A DNA stretch of 62,554 nucleotides from Mycobacterium sp. (GCA_023264735.1 JAHFVD010000016.1:1-62554); one strand, 5' to 3'. Positions 39,837-48,231 are shown, numbered from the stretch's first letter. Numbers and translations: made by a program. Notes: generated by a model not told the origin, from the letters alone.

Positions 39837-40577
39837 TTACTCGGATTCGCCGAGGATCTGGTAGATCTCGCGGCGCGCGTTGTTGACGATGTCGACGATG
39901 CGCTGCTGCTGTTCGGCATTGGCGGCGAAAGCCGCTTGCCGTACGGCGCCGAACAACTGGCCGACGGCGGCACGGATGTTGATCTGGCCGGGGTCGGCGC
40001 CTTCGGTGATCTCGTCCCACGGTGCGGTCTCGATCTTCTCGGCGGCGGCGCGGCCTTCGTCGGTCAGCTCGAAAAGCTTCTTGCTGCCTTCTGATTCGGT
40101 TGCCACCAACAGGCCTTCGTCGACCAGCAGCTGCAGGGTCGGGTAGACCGAGCCGGGGCTCGGCTTCCACAGATCCTGGGTGCGTTCGGCGACTTCCTGG
40201 ATCATCTCGTAGCCGTGCATCGGCCGCTCGGCCAGCAGCTTGAGGATGGCGGCGCGCACGTCGCCGCGCTTGCCGCGTCCGCGGCCGTGTCCGCGGCGAC
40301 CGCCGCGTCCACCACCGGGACCGAAGCCGGGGCCACCGAAGCCGGGGCCGAAGCCCGGACCGAAGCCGCCGCGGGGGCCGAATGCTGGGGGACCGTCGTG
40401 GCGATCGCCGTGCTCGCGGAACTGCTCACGCAGTTGGTCGCGGTGCTCGCGACGGCCGTGGCGGTCACCGCGACGGTCGCGGCCGGTGGGGGCGAACCCG
40501 AAACCGGGACCGAAGCCGGGGCCGAAGCTTGGGCGACCCGCGTCAGGGCCGCCGAACTGGGGAAATGGGGTGTTCAT
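39837..40577 (-). CDS. PadR-family regulator with Gly/Arg-rich disordered N-terminus
   Basis: 246 residues. Residues 1-103 are low complexity: GPGFGPGFGFAPTGRDRRGDRHGRREHRD, then GFGPGFGPGFGGPGFGPGGGRGGRRGHGRGRG. The winged-helix PadR domain starts about 104 (DVRAAILKLLAERPMHGYEMIQEVAERT, WKPSPGSVYPTLQLLVDEGLL) and a C-terminal dimerisation helix follows. The disordered tail is longer than in usual PadR proteins; its Arg/Gly content suggests nucleic-acid contact. A palindrome sits at its promoter. Confidence 0.87.
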   Translation of the reverse strand: MNTPFPQFGGPDAGRPSFGPGFGPGFGFAPTGRDRRGDRHGRREHRDQLREQFREHGDRHDGPPAFGPRGGFGPGFGPGFGGPGFGPGGGRGGRRGHGRGRGKRGDVRAAILKLLAERPMHGYEMIQEVAERTQDLWKPSPGSVYPTLQLLVDEGLLVATESEGSKKLFELTDEGRAAAEKIETAPWDEITEGADPGQINIRAAVGQLFGAVRQAAFAANAEQQQRIVDIVNNARREIYQILGESE

Positions 40578-40617
40578 AGAAGTTCTCGTTTCTGGTCAGG
40601 AAACGCCGAATGCGCTT

Positions 40618-40640
40618 CCGATACGTTGACGATATATCGG
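40618..40640. promoter_or_regulatory. Inverted repeat upstream of the PadR gene
   Basis: CCGATA (40618-40623) and TATCGG (40635-40640) are perfect arms around an 11-bp core; a nested CGATATATCG (40630-40639) is itself palindromic. A TTGCAT-N17-TATCGT promoter on the minus strand overlaps it. Likely autoregulatory operator. Confidence 0.55.
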
Positions 40641-40660
40641 AAACTATCGCGATGCAACGA

Positions 40661-41185
40661 TCAATGTGATCTTCGGTCGATTTCCTCGATCACCCAGCGG
40701 GCCCAATCGGCCTCCATTGCCTGGATGCGCAGGCCGAATTCCAGGGCTGCGCGACCGTAGAAATCGGCGGGGTTGTCGTCCCAGCAGATCGCGTCGCGCA
40801 CCTGCTCGTAGCGGTTGAGCTCGGCTTCGGCATGCTCGGCGACCGACACCATGTAGGCCCGGGCCTGCTCGGGAGTCATCTCGCTGAGCAGGAACACCCG
40901 CAGCAGTTCGGCGCTGCGGTAGGGCGGGTCGTCCTGTGGATTGGTCATCCAGCGCAACAGGTCTTCGCGGCCGGCATCGGTGACGCGATACTCCTTGCGG
41001 CCGCGCGGACCGACATCGGTGACCTCGATCAGGCCCGCGTTGGCCAGCTTGTTGAGCTCTCCGTAGAGCTGGCTCTGGGTCGCGGGCCAGACGTTGGCCA
41101 TCGAGATATCGAACCGTTTGAGCAGGTCGTACCCGCTGCCGGGCTGTTGAGCAAGAAGCCCGAGCGCCGCGTACCGAAGACTCAC
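40661..41185 (-). CDS. PadR-family regulator
   Basis: GTG at 41185 gives 174 residues beginning MSLRYAALGLLAQQPGSGYDL, the standard start of this subfamily; a GTG at 41206 would add seven residues. The winged helix covers 1-85 (ISMANVWPATQSQLYGELNKLANAGLIEV, GPRGRKEYRVTDAGRE) and a Vir-like coiled C-terminal domain follows. It diverges from a carotenoid oxygenase, with repeated ACATGTCA motifs between, so that gene is its probable target. The second PadR lies behind it on the same strand. Confidence 0.87.
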   Translation of the reverse strand: MSLRYAALGLLAQQPGSGYDLLKRFDISMANVWPATQSQLYGELNKLANAGLIEVTDVGPRGRKEYRVTDAGREDLLRWMTNPQDDPPYRSAELLRVFLLSEMTPEQARAYMVSVAEHAEAELNRYEQVRDAICWDDNPADFYGRAALEFGLRIQAMEADWARWVIEEIDRRSH

Positions 41186-41202
41186 CCGTCCATCGTAGAG
41201 CT

Positions 41203-41267
41203 CCACATGTCAGTTGTGGAATATCTGACGGTTCACTATTGACATGTCATCAGTGGAGTGTCACAGT
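41203..41267. promoter_or_regulatory. Operator/promoter region between PadR and carotenoid oxygenase
   Basis: Holds CCACA...TGTGG (41203-41219), a perfect TGACATGTCA palindrome (41240-41249), and ACATGTCA repeated 37 bp apart (41205 and 41242). A consensus -35 TTGACA (41239-41244) overlaps the palindrome, and CACAGT follows after 17 bp, placing transcription start close to the oxygenase ATG (leaderless). Confidence 0.6.
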
Positions 41268-41274
41268 TGTCGGC

Positions 41275-42621
41275 ATGACGGACATCACCACCGAATCAGC
41301 CAACTTGCCCACCGAGGGCCAGTTCTTCCAGCGCGGCAACTACGCGCCGGTGCCGGATGAACTCACCGAATACGACCTGCCCGTGGAGGGCGCCATCCCG
41401 CCCGAGCTCGACGGCTGGTACCTGCGCAACGGGCCGAACCCGCGCGAGGCCACCGGCCACTGGTTCACCGGCGACGGGATGATCCACGGCGTTCGGATCG
41501 AGGGCGGCGCGGCCAAGTGGTACCGCAACCGCTGGGTGCGCACGGACAGCTTCGCCGACCCGTTCCCGCTCTACCGCGAGGATGGAACGCGCGACCTGCG
41601 GGCCGCGGTAGCCAACACCCACGTCGTCAACCATGCAGGCAAGACCCTGGCGCTGGTCGAATCGTCACTGCCCTACGAGGTCACCAACGATCTGGAAACG
41701 GTGGGCTGCTACGACTTCGGCGGCAAGCTGGTCGACTCGATGACCGCGCACCCCAAGATCTGCCCGACCACCGGCGAGCTTCATTTCTTCGGCTACGGCA
41801 GCATTTTCGCCCCGCACGTCACCTATCACCGTGCCGATGCCAACGGCGAGCTGACGATCAATCGCCCGGTCGACGTCAAGGCGCTGACGATGATGCACGA
41901 CTTCGCCCTGACCGCGAAGCACGTGATCTTCATGGACCTGCCGATCGTGTTCAATCTCGACATCGCGCTCACGGGCGAGGGCGATATGCCCTACCGCTGG
42001 GATGACAACTACGGCGCCCGGCTGGGGGTGCTGCGCCGCGATGACCCGTTCGGCGAGATCCGCTGGTTCGAGATCGACCCGTGCTATGTCTTCCATGTCG
42101 CCAACGCCCACGAAACGTCCGACGGTAAATCGATTGTCCTGCAAGCGGTTCGGTATTCCGAGCTGTGGCGTGACAACGGTGGGTTCGACGCCAACGCGGT
42201 GCTGTGGAGCTGGACGATCGACCTGCAGAACGGCACCGTCAGCGAGCGCCAGCTCGACGACCGGGCCATCGAGTTCCCGCGGATCGACGACCGGGTGGCC
42301 GGTCTGCCGGCCCGCTACTCGGTCTCGGTCGGCGACGCCAGCCTGGTGCGCCACGACCTGACCACCGGCAGTGCGGTCGAACACCGCTTCGCCACCGGCT
42401 TGGTGCCGGGTGGACCGGGGGAGGCCGTCTTCGTTCCGTCGGCATCGGGACCCGCTGATGAGAGCAACGGCTGGTACCTCGGCTACGTCTACGACGCCGC
42501 CCGCGACGGCAGCGATCTGGTGATCCTGGATGCGTCCGACTTCGGCGGTAAGCCGGTGGCCCGGATCCAGCTGCCGCGCCGGGTTCCGTATGGCTTCCAC
42601 GGCAACTGGATTCCTGCCTAG
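41275..42621 (+). CDS. Carotenoid cleavage dioxygenase family protein
   Basis: 448 residues from ATG at 41275. Retinal-pigment-epithelium/lignostilbene-dioxygenase fold: GWYLRNGPNPREATGHWFTGDGMIHG near the start and the four iron-binding His in MTAHPKICPTTGEL, MMHDFALTAKH, VFHVANAHE and FHGNWIPA. Oxidatively cleaves double bonds of carotenoids, apocarotenoids or stilbenes. No carotenoid biosynthesis gene is in the window, so the substrate may be apocarotenoid or phenolic; PadR regulators often respond to phenolics. Confidence 0.9.
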   Translation: MTDITTESANLPTEGQFFQRGNYAPVPDELTEYDLPVEGAIPPELDGWYLRNGPNPREATGHWFTGDGMIHGVRIEGGAAKWYRNRWVRTDSFADPFPLYREDGTRDLRAAVANTHVVNHAGKTLALVESSLPYEVTNDLETVGCYDFGGKLVDSMTAHPKICPTTGELHFFGYGSIFAPHVTYHRADANGELTINRPVDVKALTMMHDFALTAKHVIFMDLPIVFNLDIALTGEGDMPYRWDDNYGARLGVLRRDDPFGEIRWFEIDPCYVFHVANAHETSDGKSIVLQAVRYSELWRDNGGFDANAVLWSWTIDLQNGTVSERQLDDRAIEFPRIDDRVAGLPARYSVSVGDASLVRHDLTTGSAVEHRFATGLVPGGPGEAVFVPSASGPADESNGWYLGYVYDAARDGSDLVILDASDFGGKPVARIQLPRRVPYGFHGNWIPA

Positions 42622-42638
42622 TCGGCCGGAGCCCGATT

Positions 42639-42668
42639 CATATCAACGTACATTAGTATGTCGATATG
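42639..42668. promoter_or_regulatory. CadC/ArsR operator overlapping the start codon
   Basis: A 30-bp near-palindrome from CATATC to GATATG, with 11 of 13 positions in each arm matched around a short centre. A TAGTAT -10 box (42655-42660) lies within it, and the ATG of the sensor gene is its last three bases, so bound repressor would cover the promoter of a leaderless transcript. Confidence 0.7.
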
Positions 42669-43037
42669 ACCGAGCCGGTGGATGCGTGCGACCTTCTCTG
42701 TTTGGACCTGCCCCACGCGGAGGCCATTCGGGCCACGGTGCCTGACAGCACCTCCGTGCGGGCGGCCGCTGATGCGGCTCGTGGTTTGGGGGACGCCACC
42801 CGCTTGTCGATTGCGACCGCGTTGGCCGCTGGTGGCGAACTATGTGTGTGCGATATGGCGTGGGTCGTCGGGTTGTCCCAGGGGCTGGTGTCGCACCATC
42901 TGCGGCAGCTCAAGAATGCGTCGCTGGTGTCCTCGCGCCGTCAGGGCAAGTTGGTGATGTACCGGCTGACCGAGCGTGGATGTCAGTTGACCGCCGCGGT
43001 TTTGACCAGCGCCGGCACGGAGGTTCGCCGTGTCTGA
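42666..43037 (+). CDS. ArsR/SmtB-family metal sensor, CadC type
   Basis: 123 residues. Winged-helix repressor with metal site residues like CadC: N-terminal Cys8 and Cys12 (ACDLLCLDLPHAE) and the ELCVCDMA motif near residue 59. Recognition helix LSQGLVSHHLRQLKNASLV. Cys4-type sites of this kind sense Cd(II), Pb(II) or Zn(II). It precedes and overlaps the pump gene by 8 bp, so metal release of the repressor would turn on both. Confidence 0.9.
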   Translation: MTEPVDACDLLCLDLPHAEAIRATVPDSTSVRAAADAARGLGDATRLSIATALAAGGELCVCDMAWVVGLSQGLVSHHLRQLKNASLVSSRRQGKLVMYRLTERGCQLTAAVLTSAGTEVRRV

Positions 43038-45000
43038 TGCGTGCTGCGAAGCGCAGCATGCCGCCGAGCCCGACGCGGGCCCGGAAAAGCTTTGGCAGGT
43101 AAGGGAACTGCAGCTCGCTCTGCTGGCCGCGGCACTGCTGGCCGCGGGGTGGCTGGTCGCACGTGTCGGCTACGAGGGCGTCGCGCTGGCCATCGAGTTG
43201 ACCGCCGCCGGCGCCGCCGCATTCACGTTTATGCCCGATGCGGTGCGCAATCTGTGGCACCGCCGCATCGGTGTGGGCACGTTGATGACGATCGCCGCGA
43301 TCGGCGCGGTAGCGCTGGGTCAATTCGCCGAGGCCGCCCTGCTGGGCATCTTGTTCTCGATCGCCGAGGGGCTCGAACATTACGCGGTCAGCCGAACTCG
43401 CCGCGGCCTGCGTTCCCTGCTCTCACTGGTGCCGCCGAAGGCGTCGGTGCTGCGGAACGGTGCCGAAATCAGTGTGGCACCAGATGATCTCGTTATCGGC
43501 GATCTGATGGTGATCCGTCCAGGTGAGCGGGCCGCCACCGATGGAACCATTCGAGCCGGCCAGACCAGCCTGGATCTGTCGGCGATCACGGGCGAATCGG
43601 TTCCGGTCGAGGCTGGGCCAGGCAGCCCGGTGTATGCGGGTGCGATCAACGGCGGCGGTGCCATCGAGGTCGACGTCACCGCCATGGCTGCCGACAGCTC
43701 GCTGGCGCGGATCGTCCACATTGTCGAAGAAGCCCAAGAACGCAAGGGCGCAGGCCAACGGCTGGCGGATCGGATAGCCCGTCCGCTGGTTCCGTCGATC
43801 ATGGCGCTGGCCGCGCTCGTCGCCGCAGTGGGCGCCGTGTCGGGCGACCCGATGCTGTGGCTGGAGCGGGCACTGGTGGTGCTCGTGGCCGCCTCACCGT
43901 GCGCGCTGGCGATCGCCGTGCCGCTGACAGTGGTCGCGGCCGTCGGAGCAGCCAGCCGTCAGGGCGCCCTTGTCAAGGGCGGCGCAGGGGTCGAAGAACT
44001 CGGCCGCATCAACGTCATCGCCCTGGACAAAACCGGCACCCTGACCCGCAATCGGCCGCGGGTCGTCGAGGTCGTCACCGCCGACGGCACAAGCGAGGCT
44101 GACGCGTTGAACCTCGCCGCGGCACTGGAAGCCCGCAGCGAACACCCACTGGCACAAGCGGTCCTGGCCGCCGCTGATGAAGCGCCTCCCGCCACCGATG
44201 TGATTGCGGTGCCCGGCTACGGCCTGCACGGCCGCTCCGGCGGCCACGAGCTCCGCCTCGGAAAACCCTCATGGGTGTCGCCCGGAGGCCTCGCCGACGA
44301 TGTCGAGCGGTTGCAGGCCGCGGGTGCCACCGTCGTCGTTCTGGCCCGAGATGATGTGCCGCTGGCCGCGATCGCGGTGCGCGACGAACTGCGGCCTGAA
44401 GCGGCCGAGGCAGTTGAGCTGTTGCGGCGGCTGGGGGTTGCGGTGGCGATGCTCACCGGCGATAACCGCCGCACCGCGCACGCAATGGCCGCCGAAGCCG
44501 GCATCACCACCGTGCATGCCGAGTTACTGCCCGAGGACAAGGCTGCCTTGTTGGGATCGCTGGCGAAGGGCCGCCCGATCGCCATGGTCGGTGATGGGGT
44601 CAACGATGCACCCGCGTTGGCCACCGCCGATATCGGAATCGCCATGGGCGCCATGGGCACTGACGTCGCCATCGAGACCGCCGACGTCGCCCTCATGGGC
44701 GAAGACCTTCGCCACCTGCCTCAGGTGCTCGCGCACTCCCGGCGTGCCCGGCGGATCATGGTGCAGAACATCGTGTTCTCACTGGCCATCATCGCGATCC
44801 TGATACCGCTGGCCGCGTTCGGAGTGCTGGGGCTGGCGACCGTGGTCTTCATCCATGAGTTCGCCGAAGTGCTCGTCATCCTCAACGCCATCCGCGCCGC
44901 ACGCATTCACCCCATGCCTGGTGCGGGCGCGTCGCCCGCGACGATTCTCGGACAGCGGTACCCCGGCGCCCACAACCAGCCCGCTGTTGGGACGATGTGA
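43030..45000 (+). CDS. ctpG: P1B-type heavy-metal exporting ATPase, CtpG-like
   Basis: GTG at 43030 with GGAGG upstream; 656 residues. Membrane helices at about 30-120, 265-310 and 590-630; TGES actuator loop; ASPCALA in the transport helix (about 287-293) instead of CPC; phosphorylation motif DKTGT near 333; SEHPLAQAV and GDGVNDAPAL in the ATP domain. A final-helix HEFAEVLVILNAIRA resembles CtpG rather than CtpD-like HEGGT pumps. The short N-terminus has an adjacent Cys pair (MSDACCEAQH) in place of a heavy-metal domain. Probably exports Cd(II) or related ions, controlled by the CadC-type partner. Confidence 0.9.
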   Translation: MSDACCEAQHAAEPDAGPEKLWQVRELQLALLAAALLAAGWLVARVGYEGVALAIELTAAGAAAFTFMPDAVRNLWHRRIGVGTLMTIAAIGAVALGQFAEAALLGILFSIAEGLEHYAVSRTRRGLRSLLSLVPPKASVLRNGAEISVAPDDLVIGDLMVIRPGERAATDGTIRAGQTSLDLSAITGESVPVEAGPGSPVYAGAINGGGAIEVDVTAMAADSSLARIVHIVEEAQERKGAGQRLADRIARPLVPSIMALAALVAAVGAVSGDPMLWLERALVVLVAASPCALAIAVPLTVVAAVGAASRQGALVKGGAGVEELGRINVIALDKTGTLTRNRPRVVEVVTADGTSEADALNLAAALEARSEHPLAQAVLAAADEAPPATDVIAVPGYGLHGRSGGHELRLGKPSWVSPGGLADDVERLQAAGATVVVLARDDVPLAAIAVRDELRPEAAEAVELLRRLGVAVAMLTGDNRRTAHAMAAEAGITTVHAELLPEDKAALLGSLAKGRPIAMVGDGVNDAPALATADIGIAMGAMGTDVAIETADVALMGEDLRHLPQVLAHSRRARRIMVQNIVFSLAIIAILIPLAAFGVLGLATVVFIHEFAEVLVILNAIRAARIHPMPGAGASPATILGQRYPGAHNQPAVGTM

Positions 45001-45004
45001 CCCT

Positions 45005-45754
45005 ATGGGTGACTTCAGCGGTCTGCCCGGCACGGCGATCGTCGTCGGCGGCACCGGCGGGATCGGGACACAGATCGTCGCGATGCTGGCCGCGCGCGGG
45101 TCGCGGGTGGCCTTCACCTACCACGGCAATGCAAGCAAGGCAGCCGAACTCGTCACCGAGGCCGTCAGCGCTGAGCAGCTCGACATCACCGATGCCGCCG
45201 AGGTCCGGCGTGTGATCGATGCCTTCGCGCAACCGGGTGGCGTGCACACCGTGGTCCACGCCGCCGGCGCCCATGTGCCGATGCGGCACCTCAGCACCGT
45301 CGAGACCGAACGCTTCGATCAACAACTCGGCACCGATACCGGCGGCTTCTTCAACATCGTGGCCGCGGCTCTCCCGCACCTGCGCGGCTCGCGCGGCAGT
45401 CTGGTGGCGGTGACGACCGCGGCGACGCGCCGGTTTGCCGTCCGGGACGGACTGTCGGTCGCCCCCAAGGCCGCGATCGAGGCGCTCATCCGGGGCATCG
45501 CAGCCGAGGAAGGCAGATTCGGGGTGCGCGCCAACTGCGTCGGGCCCGGCATGCTGGTCGACGGCAACGCGCAGCGGCTGATCGCCGACGGCGATCTCGA
45601 TGAGCAGGCCCTCGAGGCTGCACGCCGCAACACCCCGTTGGGACGCTTCGGCTCTGCCACCGATGTCGCCGAGGCGGTGTGCTTTCTCGCCTCCCCGCGG
45701 GCGGGGTTCATCACCGGCCAAAAGCTCGATGTAGATGGAGGTTACGGTGTCTGA
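45005..45754 (+). CDS. SDR-fold protein lacking the catalytic tyrosine
   Basis: 249 residues from ATG 45005, 4 bp after ctpG. Rossmann start IVVGGTGGIGTQIVAMLAARGSRVAF, VVHAAGAHVPMRHL (in place of NNAG), GPGMLVDGN and the C-terminal FITGQKLDVDGGYGV are all short-chain dehydrogenase features. In the YxxxK motif the lysine is Lys155, but Ser151 replaces tyrosine (GLSVAPKAAIEAL). Classical NAD(P)-dependent oxidoreduction is therefore doubtful; it may have another catalytic base or a non-oxidoreductase role. Coupled to the NTF2-like gene (8-bp overlap). Confidence 0.87.
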   Translation: MGDFSGLPGTAIVVGGTGGIGTQIVAMLAARGSRVAFTYHGNASKAAELVTEAVSAEQLDITDAAEVRRVIDAFAQPGGVHTVVHAAGAHVPMRHLSTVETERFDQQLGTDTGGFFNIVAAALPHLRGSRGSLVAVTTAATRRFAVRDGLSVAPKAAIEALIRGIAAEEGRFGVRANCVGPGMLVDGNAQRLIADGDLDEQALEAARRNTPLGRFGSATDVAEAVCFLASPRAGFITGQKLDVDGGYGV

Positions 45755-46244
45755 TCGGCTGGCAGATATCCACGCGATCCGCGATGTGGTCGCACTGTAC
45801 TGCCGTGGTGTCGACCGGCTCGACCTCGACCTGGTGCGACAGGCCTACCACTCCGACGGCATCGACCACCACACCGGTTTCGACGGGACTGTCGACGAGT
45901 TCGTGCCGTGGCTGGCCAAGAGCCTCGAGTTCCTCTTCGGGACAATGCATTTCATCGGAAATCATCACGTCGACTTCGTCGGCGACGACGTCGCGATCAG
46001 CGAGACCTACCTGATGGCAACGCATTGGGGCAAACCCGAGCAGGAGAAGACGAACTTCACTACCGGCGCCCGCTACGTCGACCTCATGGAGCGGCGAGGC
46101 GGCCGATGGGCAATCGCCGAACGCTGGGCCGTACGCGAATGGACCCGTCCCGATGCGTTCGTCGCCCCCGAACGTCCCGGCCCACGTGGCCGGCGCGACG
46201 CTGACGATCCGCTGTCCGTCCTCCTGAAACGCTTTGGCCTGTAG
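45747..46244 (+). CDS. SnoaL/NTF2-like protein
   Basis: GTG at 45747, placed 6 nt after GGAGG within the end of the SDR gene; 165 residues. Cone-shaped alpha+beta barrel family with HAIRDVVALYCRGVDRLDLDLVRQAYHSDGIDHHTGF, TMHFIGNHHVDFVGDDVAISETYL and GRWAIAERWAVREW. Conserved Tyr, Asp and His around the pocket are like those of polyketide cyclases and steroid isomerases. Likely acts on the same unknown substrate as the adjacent SDR. Confidence 0.85.
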   Translation: MSDRLADIHAIRDVVALYCRGVDRLDLDLVRQAYHSDGIDHHTGFDGTVDEFVPWLAKSLEFLFGTMHFIGNHHVDFVGDDVAISETYLMATHWGKPEQEKTNFTTGARYVDLMERRGGRWAIAERWAVREWTRPDAFVAPERPGPRGRRDADDPLSVLLKRFGL

Positions 46245-46269
46245 GTAGTGCGAGTACCCTCACCACACC

Positions 46270-46647
46270 ATGGCGGTGAAATGGTTCGACGAGCCTGAAG
46301 ACCACGACTACGACGCGGCGGCGGACTATCTGAGCATGCTCGCCGAGGATGCCGCCGTGGCCGCGACAGTGAACGCGCTGAAGTCGGCGAAGCCCGTGTA
46401 TCGCAAGGCCAAAGACATCCTGCGTGCGGCGCGGCTGACCCTGTTGCCCCCCGACAACCCGCACGTGCGCGCGGACATGGACAAGATCGGCCACGGCAAG
46501 AAGCTGTCACCGATTCTGCTGGTGCGCGGCACCCCGGCCGATGCTCTGCAGATCGCTGACGGGTATCACCGCGTCTGTGCGAGTTACCTCACCGACGAGA
46601 ACACCCCGATACCGTGCCGACTCGCGTCGTGGGTGCCCAAGACGTGA
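46270..46647 (+). CDS. ParB/sulfiredoxin-like small conserved protein
   Basis: 125 residues. The centre and end (KLSPILLVRGTPADALQIADGYHRVCASYLTDENTPIPCRL) recall the ParB/Srx nuclease-like fold, in which DGYHR/DGxHR is the signature. The front part is a helical region (DYDAAADYLSMLAEDAAVAATV). The role is unknown. The antiporter start overlaps its stop (GTGA). Confidence 0.65.
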   Translation: MAVKWFDEPEDHDYDAAADYLSMLAEDAAVAATVNALKSAKPVYRKAKDILRAARLTLLPPDNPHVRADMDKIGHGKKLSPILLVRGTPADALQIADGYHRVCASYLTDENTPIPCRLASWVPKT

Positions 46648-47801
46648 GTTTCGGCTTCACCACGCTGGCACTCGTGGCGGTCGTCGGCATGGCCGGACCG
46701 CTGCTCGCGTCCGTGCCGAGGCTGCGCATCCCGGTCGTCATCGGGGAGCTCGCGGTGGGATTGCTCATCGGCAGAACCGGATTAGGCCTCGTCGACGCCG
46801 CCGATCCGACCTTCGGCCTGCTGGCCGACATCGGGTTCGCGTTGGTGATGTTCGTGGTGGGCACCCACGTCCCGATCCGCGATGTCACCCTGCGATCCTC
46901 GATTCCTGGCGCGGTGATGCGGGCTGTCCTCGTGGGCGCGGTGGCGACGGTGTTCGCGGTCGGGTTGGCAGGTGTGTTCCACACCGGCCATGCCGCCGTC
47001 TACGCGGTGTTGATGGCGTCGTCGTCGGCGGCGCTGGCGTTGCCGGTCATTCAGGCGCTCGGCATCGACGGGCCGTCCGTGCAGGGCGTCACCGCCCAGA
47101 TCGCGATCGCCGACGCGACCTCGATCATCTTGCTGCCCTTGGTGATCGATCCGGACCGTGCGGTGACCGCGGCGGTGGGTGCGGTGCTGATCGCGATGGC
47201 CGCTGCTGCGCTGTTCGTCGTGTTGTGGTGGTTCGACCGCCGTGGGTTGCGCAAGCGGTTGCACCGCTATTCTCAGCGCCACGGATTCGCGCTGGAACTA
47301 CGGATCAATCTGATCATTCTGTTCGCGCTCGCCGCGCTCGCGGTCTCCACGCATGTGTCGATCATGTTGGCCGGCTTCGCGCTCGGCCTGGCGGTCAAGG
47401 CTGCGGGGGAGCCACGGCGGTTGGCACGCCAGCTGTTCGGTATCACCGAGGGCCTGTTCGGTCCGCTGTTCTTCGTCTGGCTCGGTGCCTCGCTGCAAGT
47501 GCGCGAACTCGGCGACCACCCCGCCTACATCCTGCTCGGCATCGGGCTTGGGGTGGGTGCGGTGCTGGCGCACTGCGTCGGCCGGCTGACCGGTCAACCC
47601 CTGGCGCTGGCGGCCCTGGCCGCCGCTCAACTCGGGGTTCCTGTCGCTGCGGCCACCCTGGGCACTCAGAAGCATCTGCTCTCGGCGGGCGAACCATCGG
47701 CGCTCATGCTCGGTGCGCTGCTGACGATCGGCGTCACCTCGGTGGCCAGCGTGATCGCGGCTCGTCGCCAGCGGGAGCAGCCGGCGCCGCCGATGGCTTG
47801 A
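46644..47801 (+). CDS. CPA2-family cation:proton antiporter
   Basis: GTG at 46644 overlapping the previous stop; 385 residues with about eleven to twelve membrane helices. KefB/NapA-like features: IPVVIGELAVGLLIGRTGLGLV, the DIGFALVMFVVGTHV helix and an unwound QIAIADATSIILL segment where the ion-binding acidic residue is expected (Asp in IADA). There is no RCK/TrkA domain at the C-terminus. Exchanges Na+ or K+ for H+. Confidence 0.85.
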   Translation: MSFGFTTLALVAVVGMAGPLLASVPRLRIPVVIGELAVGLLIGRTGLGLVDAADPTFGLLADIGFALVMFVVGTHVPIRDVTLRSSIPGAVMRAVLVGAVATVFAVGLAGVFHTGHAAVYAVLMASSSAALALPVIQALGIDGPSVQGVTAQIAIADATSIILLPLVIDPDRAVTAAVGAVLIAMAAAALFVVLWWFDRRGLRKRLHRYSQRHGFALELRINLIILFALAALAVSTHVSIMLAGFALGLAVKAAGEPRRLARQLFGITEGLFGPLFFVWLGASLQVRELGDHPAYILLGIGLGVGAVLAHCVGRLTGQPLALAALAAAQLGVPVAAATLGTQKHLLSAGEPSALMLGALLTIGVTSVASVIAARRQREQPAPPMA

Positions 47802-47843
47802 CTCGAGACGTGTGCCGGGGCCCGCTGCGGGTAGCCGACGTCT

Positions 47844-47939
47844 ATGACCGCATCGAACGCCACCGAGACTCACCCCGATAAGGCACCCCGGGCGCGGCTG
47901 TGGGTCAACTGGCTCTTGGCCTGGACGAACCGGTCCTGA
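47844..47939 (+). pseudogene. Truncated N-terminal gene fragment
   Basis: 31 codons (MTASNATETHPDKAPRARLW then VNWLLAWTNRS) and a stop. It reads like the start of a membrane protein, with a hydrophobic segment beginning and then cut off where the DUF1772 remnant begins in another frame. A fusion scar is the simplest explanation. Confidence 0.35.
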
Positions 47940-47955
47940 GGACGCGGTCACCGCG

Positions 47956-48231
47956 ATGCGTGGCATCAACGCCGAGGCCCAGGCCAATGCGCCTTTTCTG
48001 ACGCTGTTCCTCGGGTCGGCGTTGGTCGCCCTTGTGCTGGGCATCGCGGTGCTGGCGCTGGTGCCGCTGGTCGTCACCGTCGCCTTCAACATCCCGCTCA
48101 ACGACCGGCTTGCCGGCGGCGCAGTGCCGTGGCCGGACTACTTCCGCGTCTGGACCCTCTGGAACCACGTGCGCACCGTGGCGCCGCTGATCGGTTCGGT
48201 GCTGATGGTGATCGGGTTGCGGTTGCACTAG
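47956..48231 (+). pseudogene. DUF1772 (anthrone-oxygenase-like) membrane protein remnant
   Basis: 91 codons. MRGINAEAQANAPFLTLFLG and VVTVAFNIPLNDRL...PWPDYFRVWTLWNHVRTVAPL are DUF1772 landmarks. Members usually have about 150 residues and four helices; here the first helix is missing and the loop plus helix between LGIAVLAL and VVTVAFN is shortened by some 20 residues. The in-frame codons before the ATG (EDAVTA) look like the lost upstream part. Its last 4 bp overlap the convergent RDD gene. Confidence 0.6.

Noticed and set aside
46541..47881. 446-codon plus-strand frame over the antiporter
   Set aside because: Arg/Gly-rich translation in a shifted frame of a clear membrane transporter.
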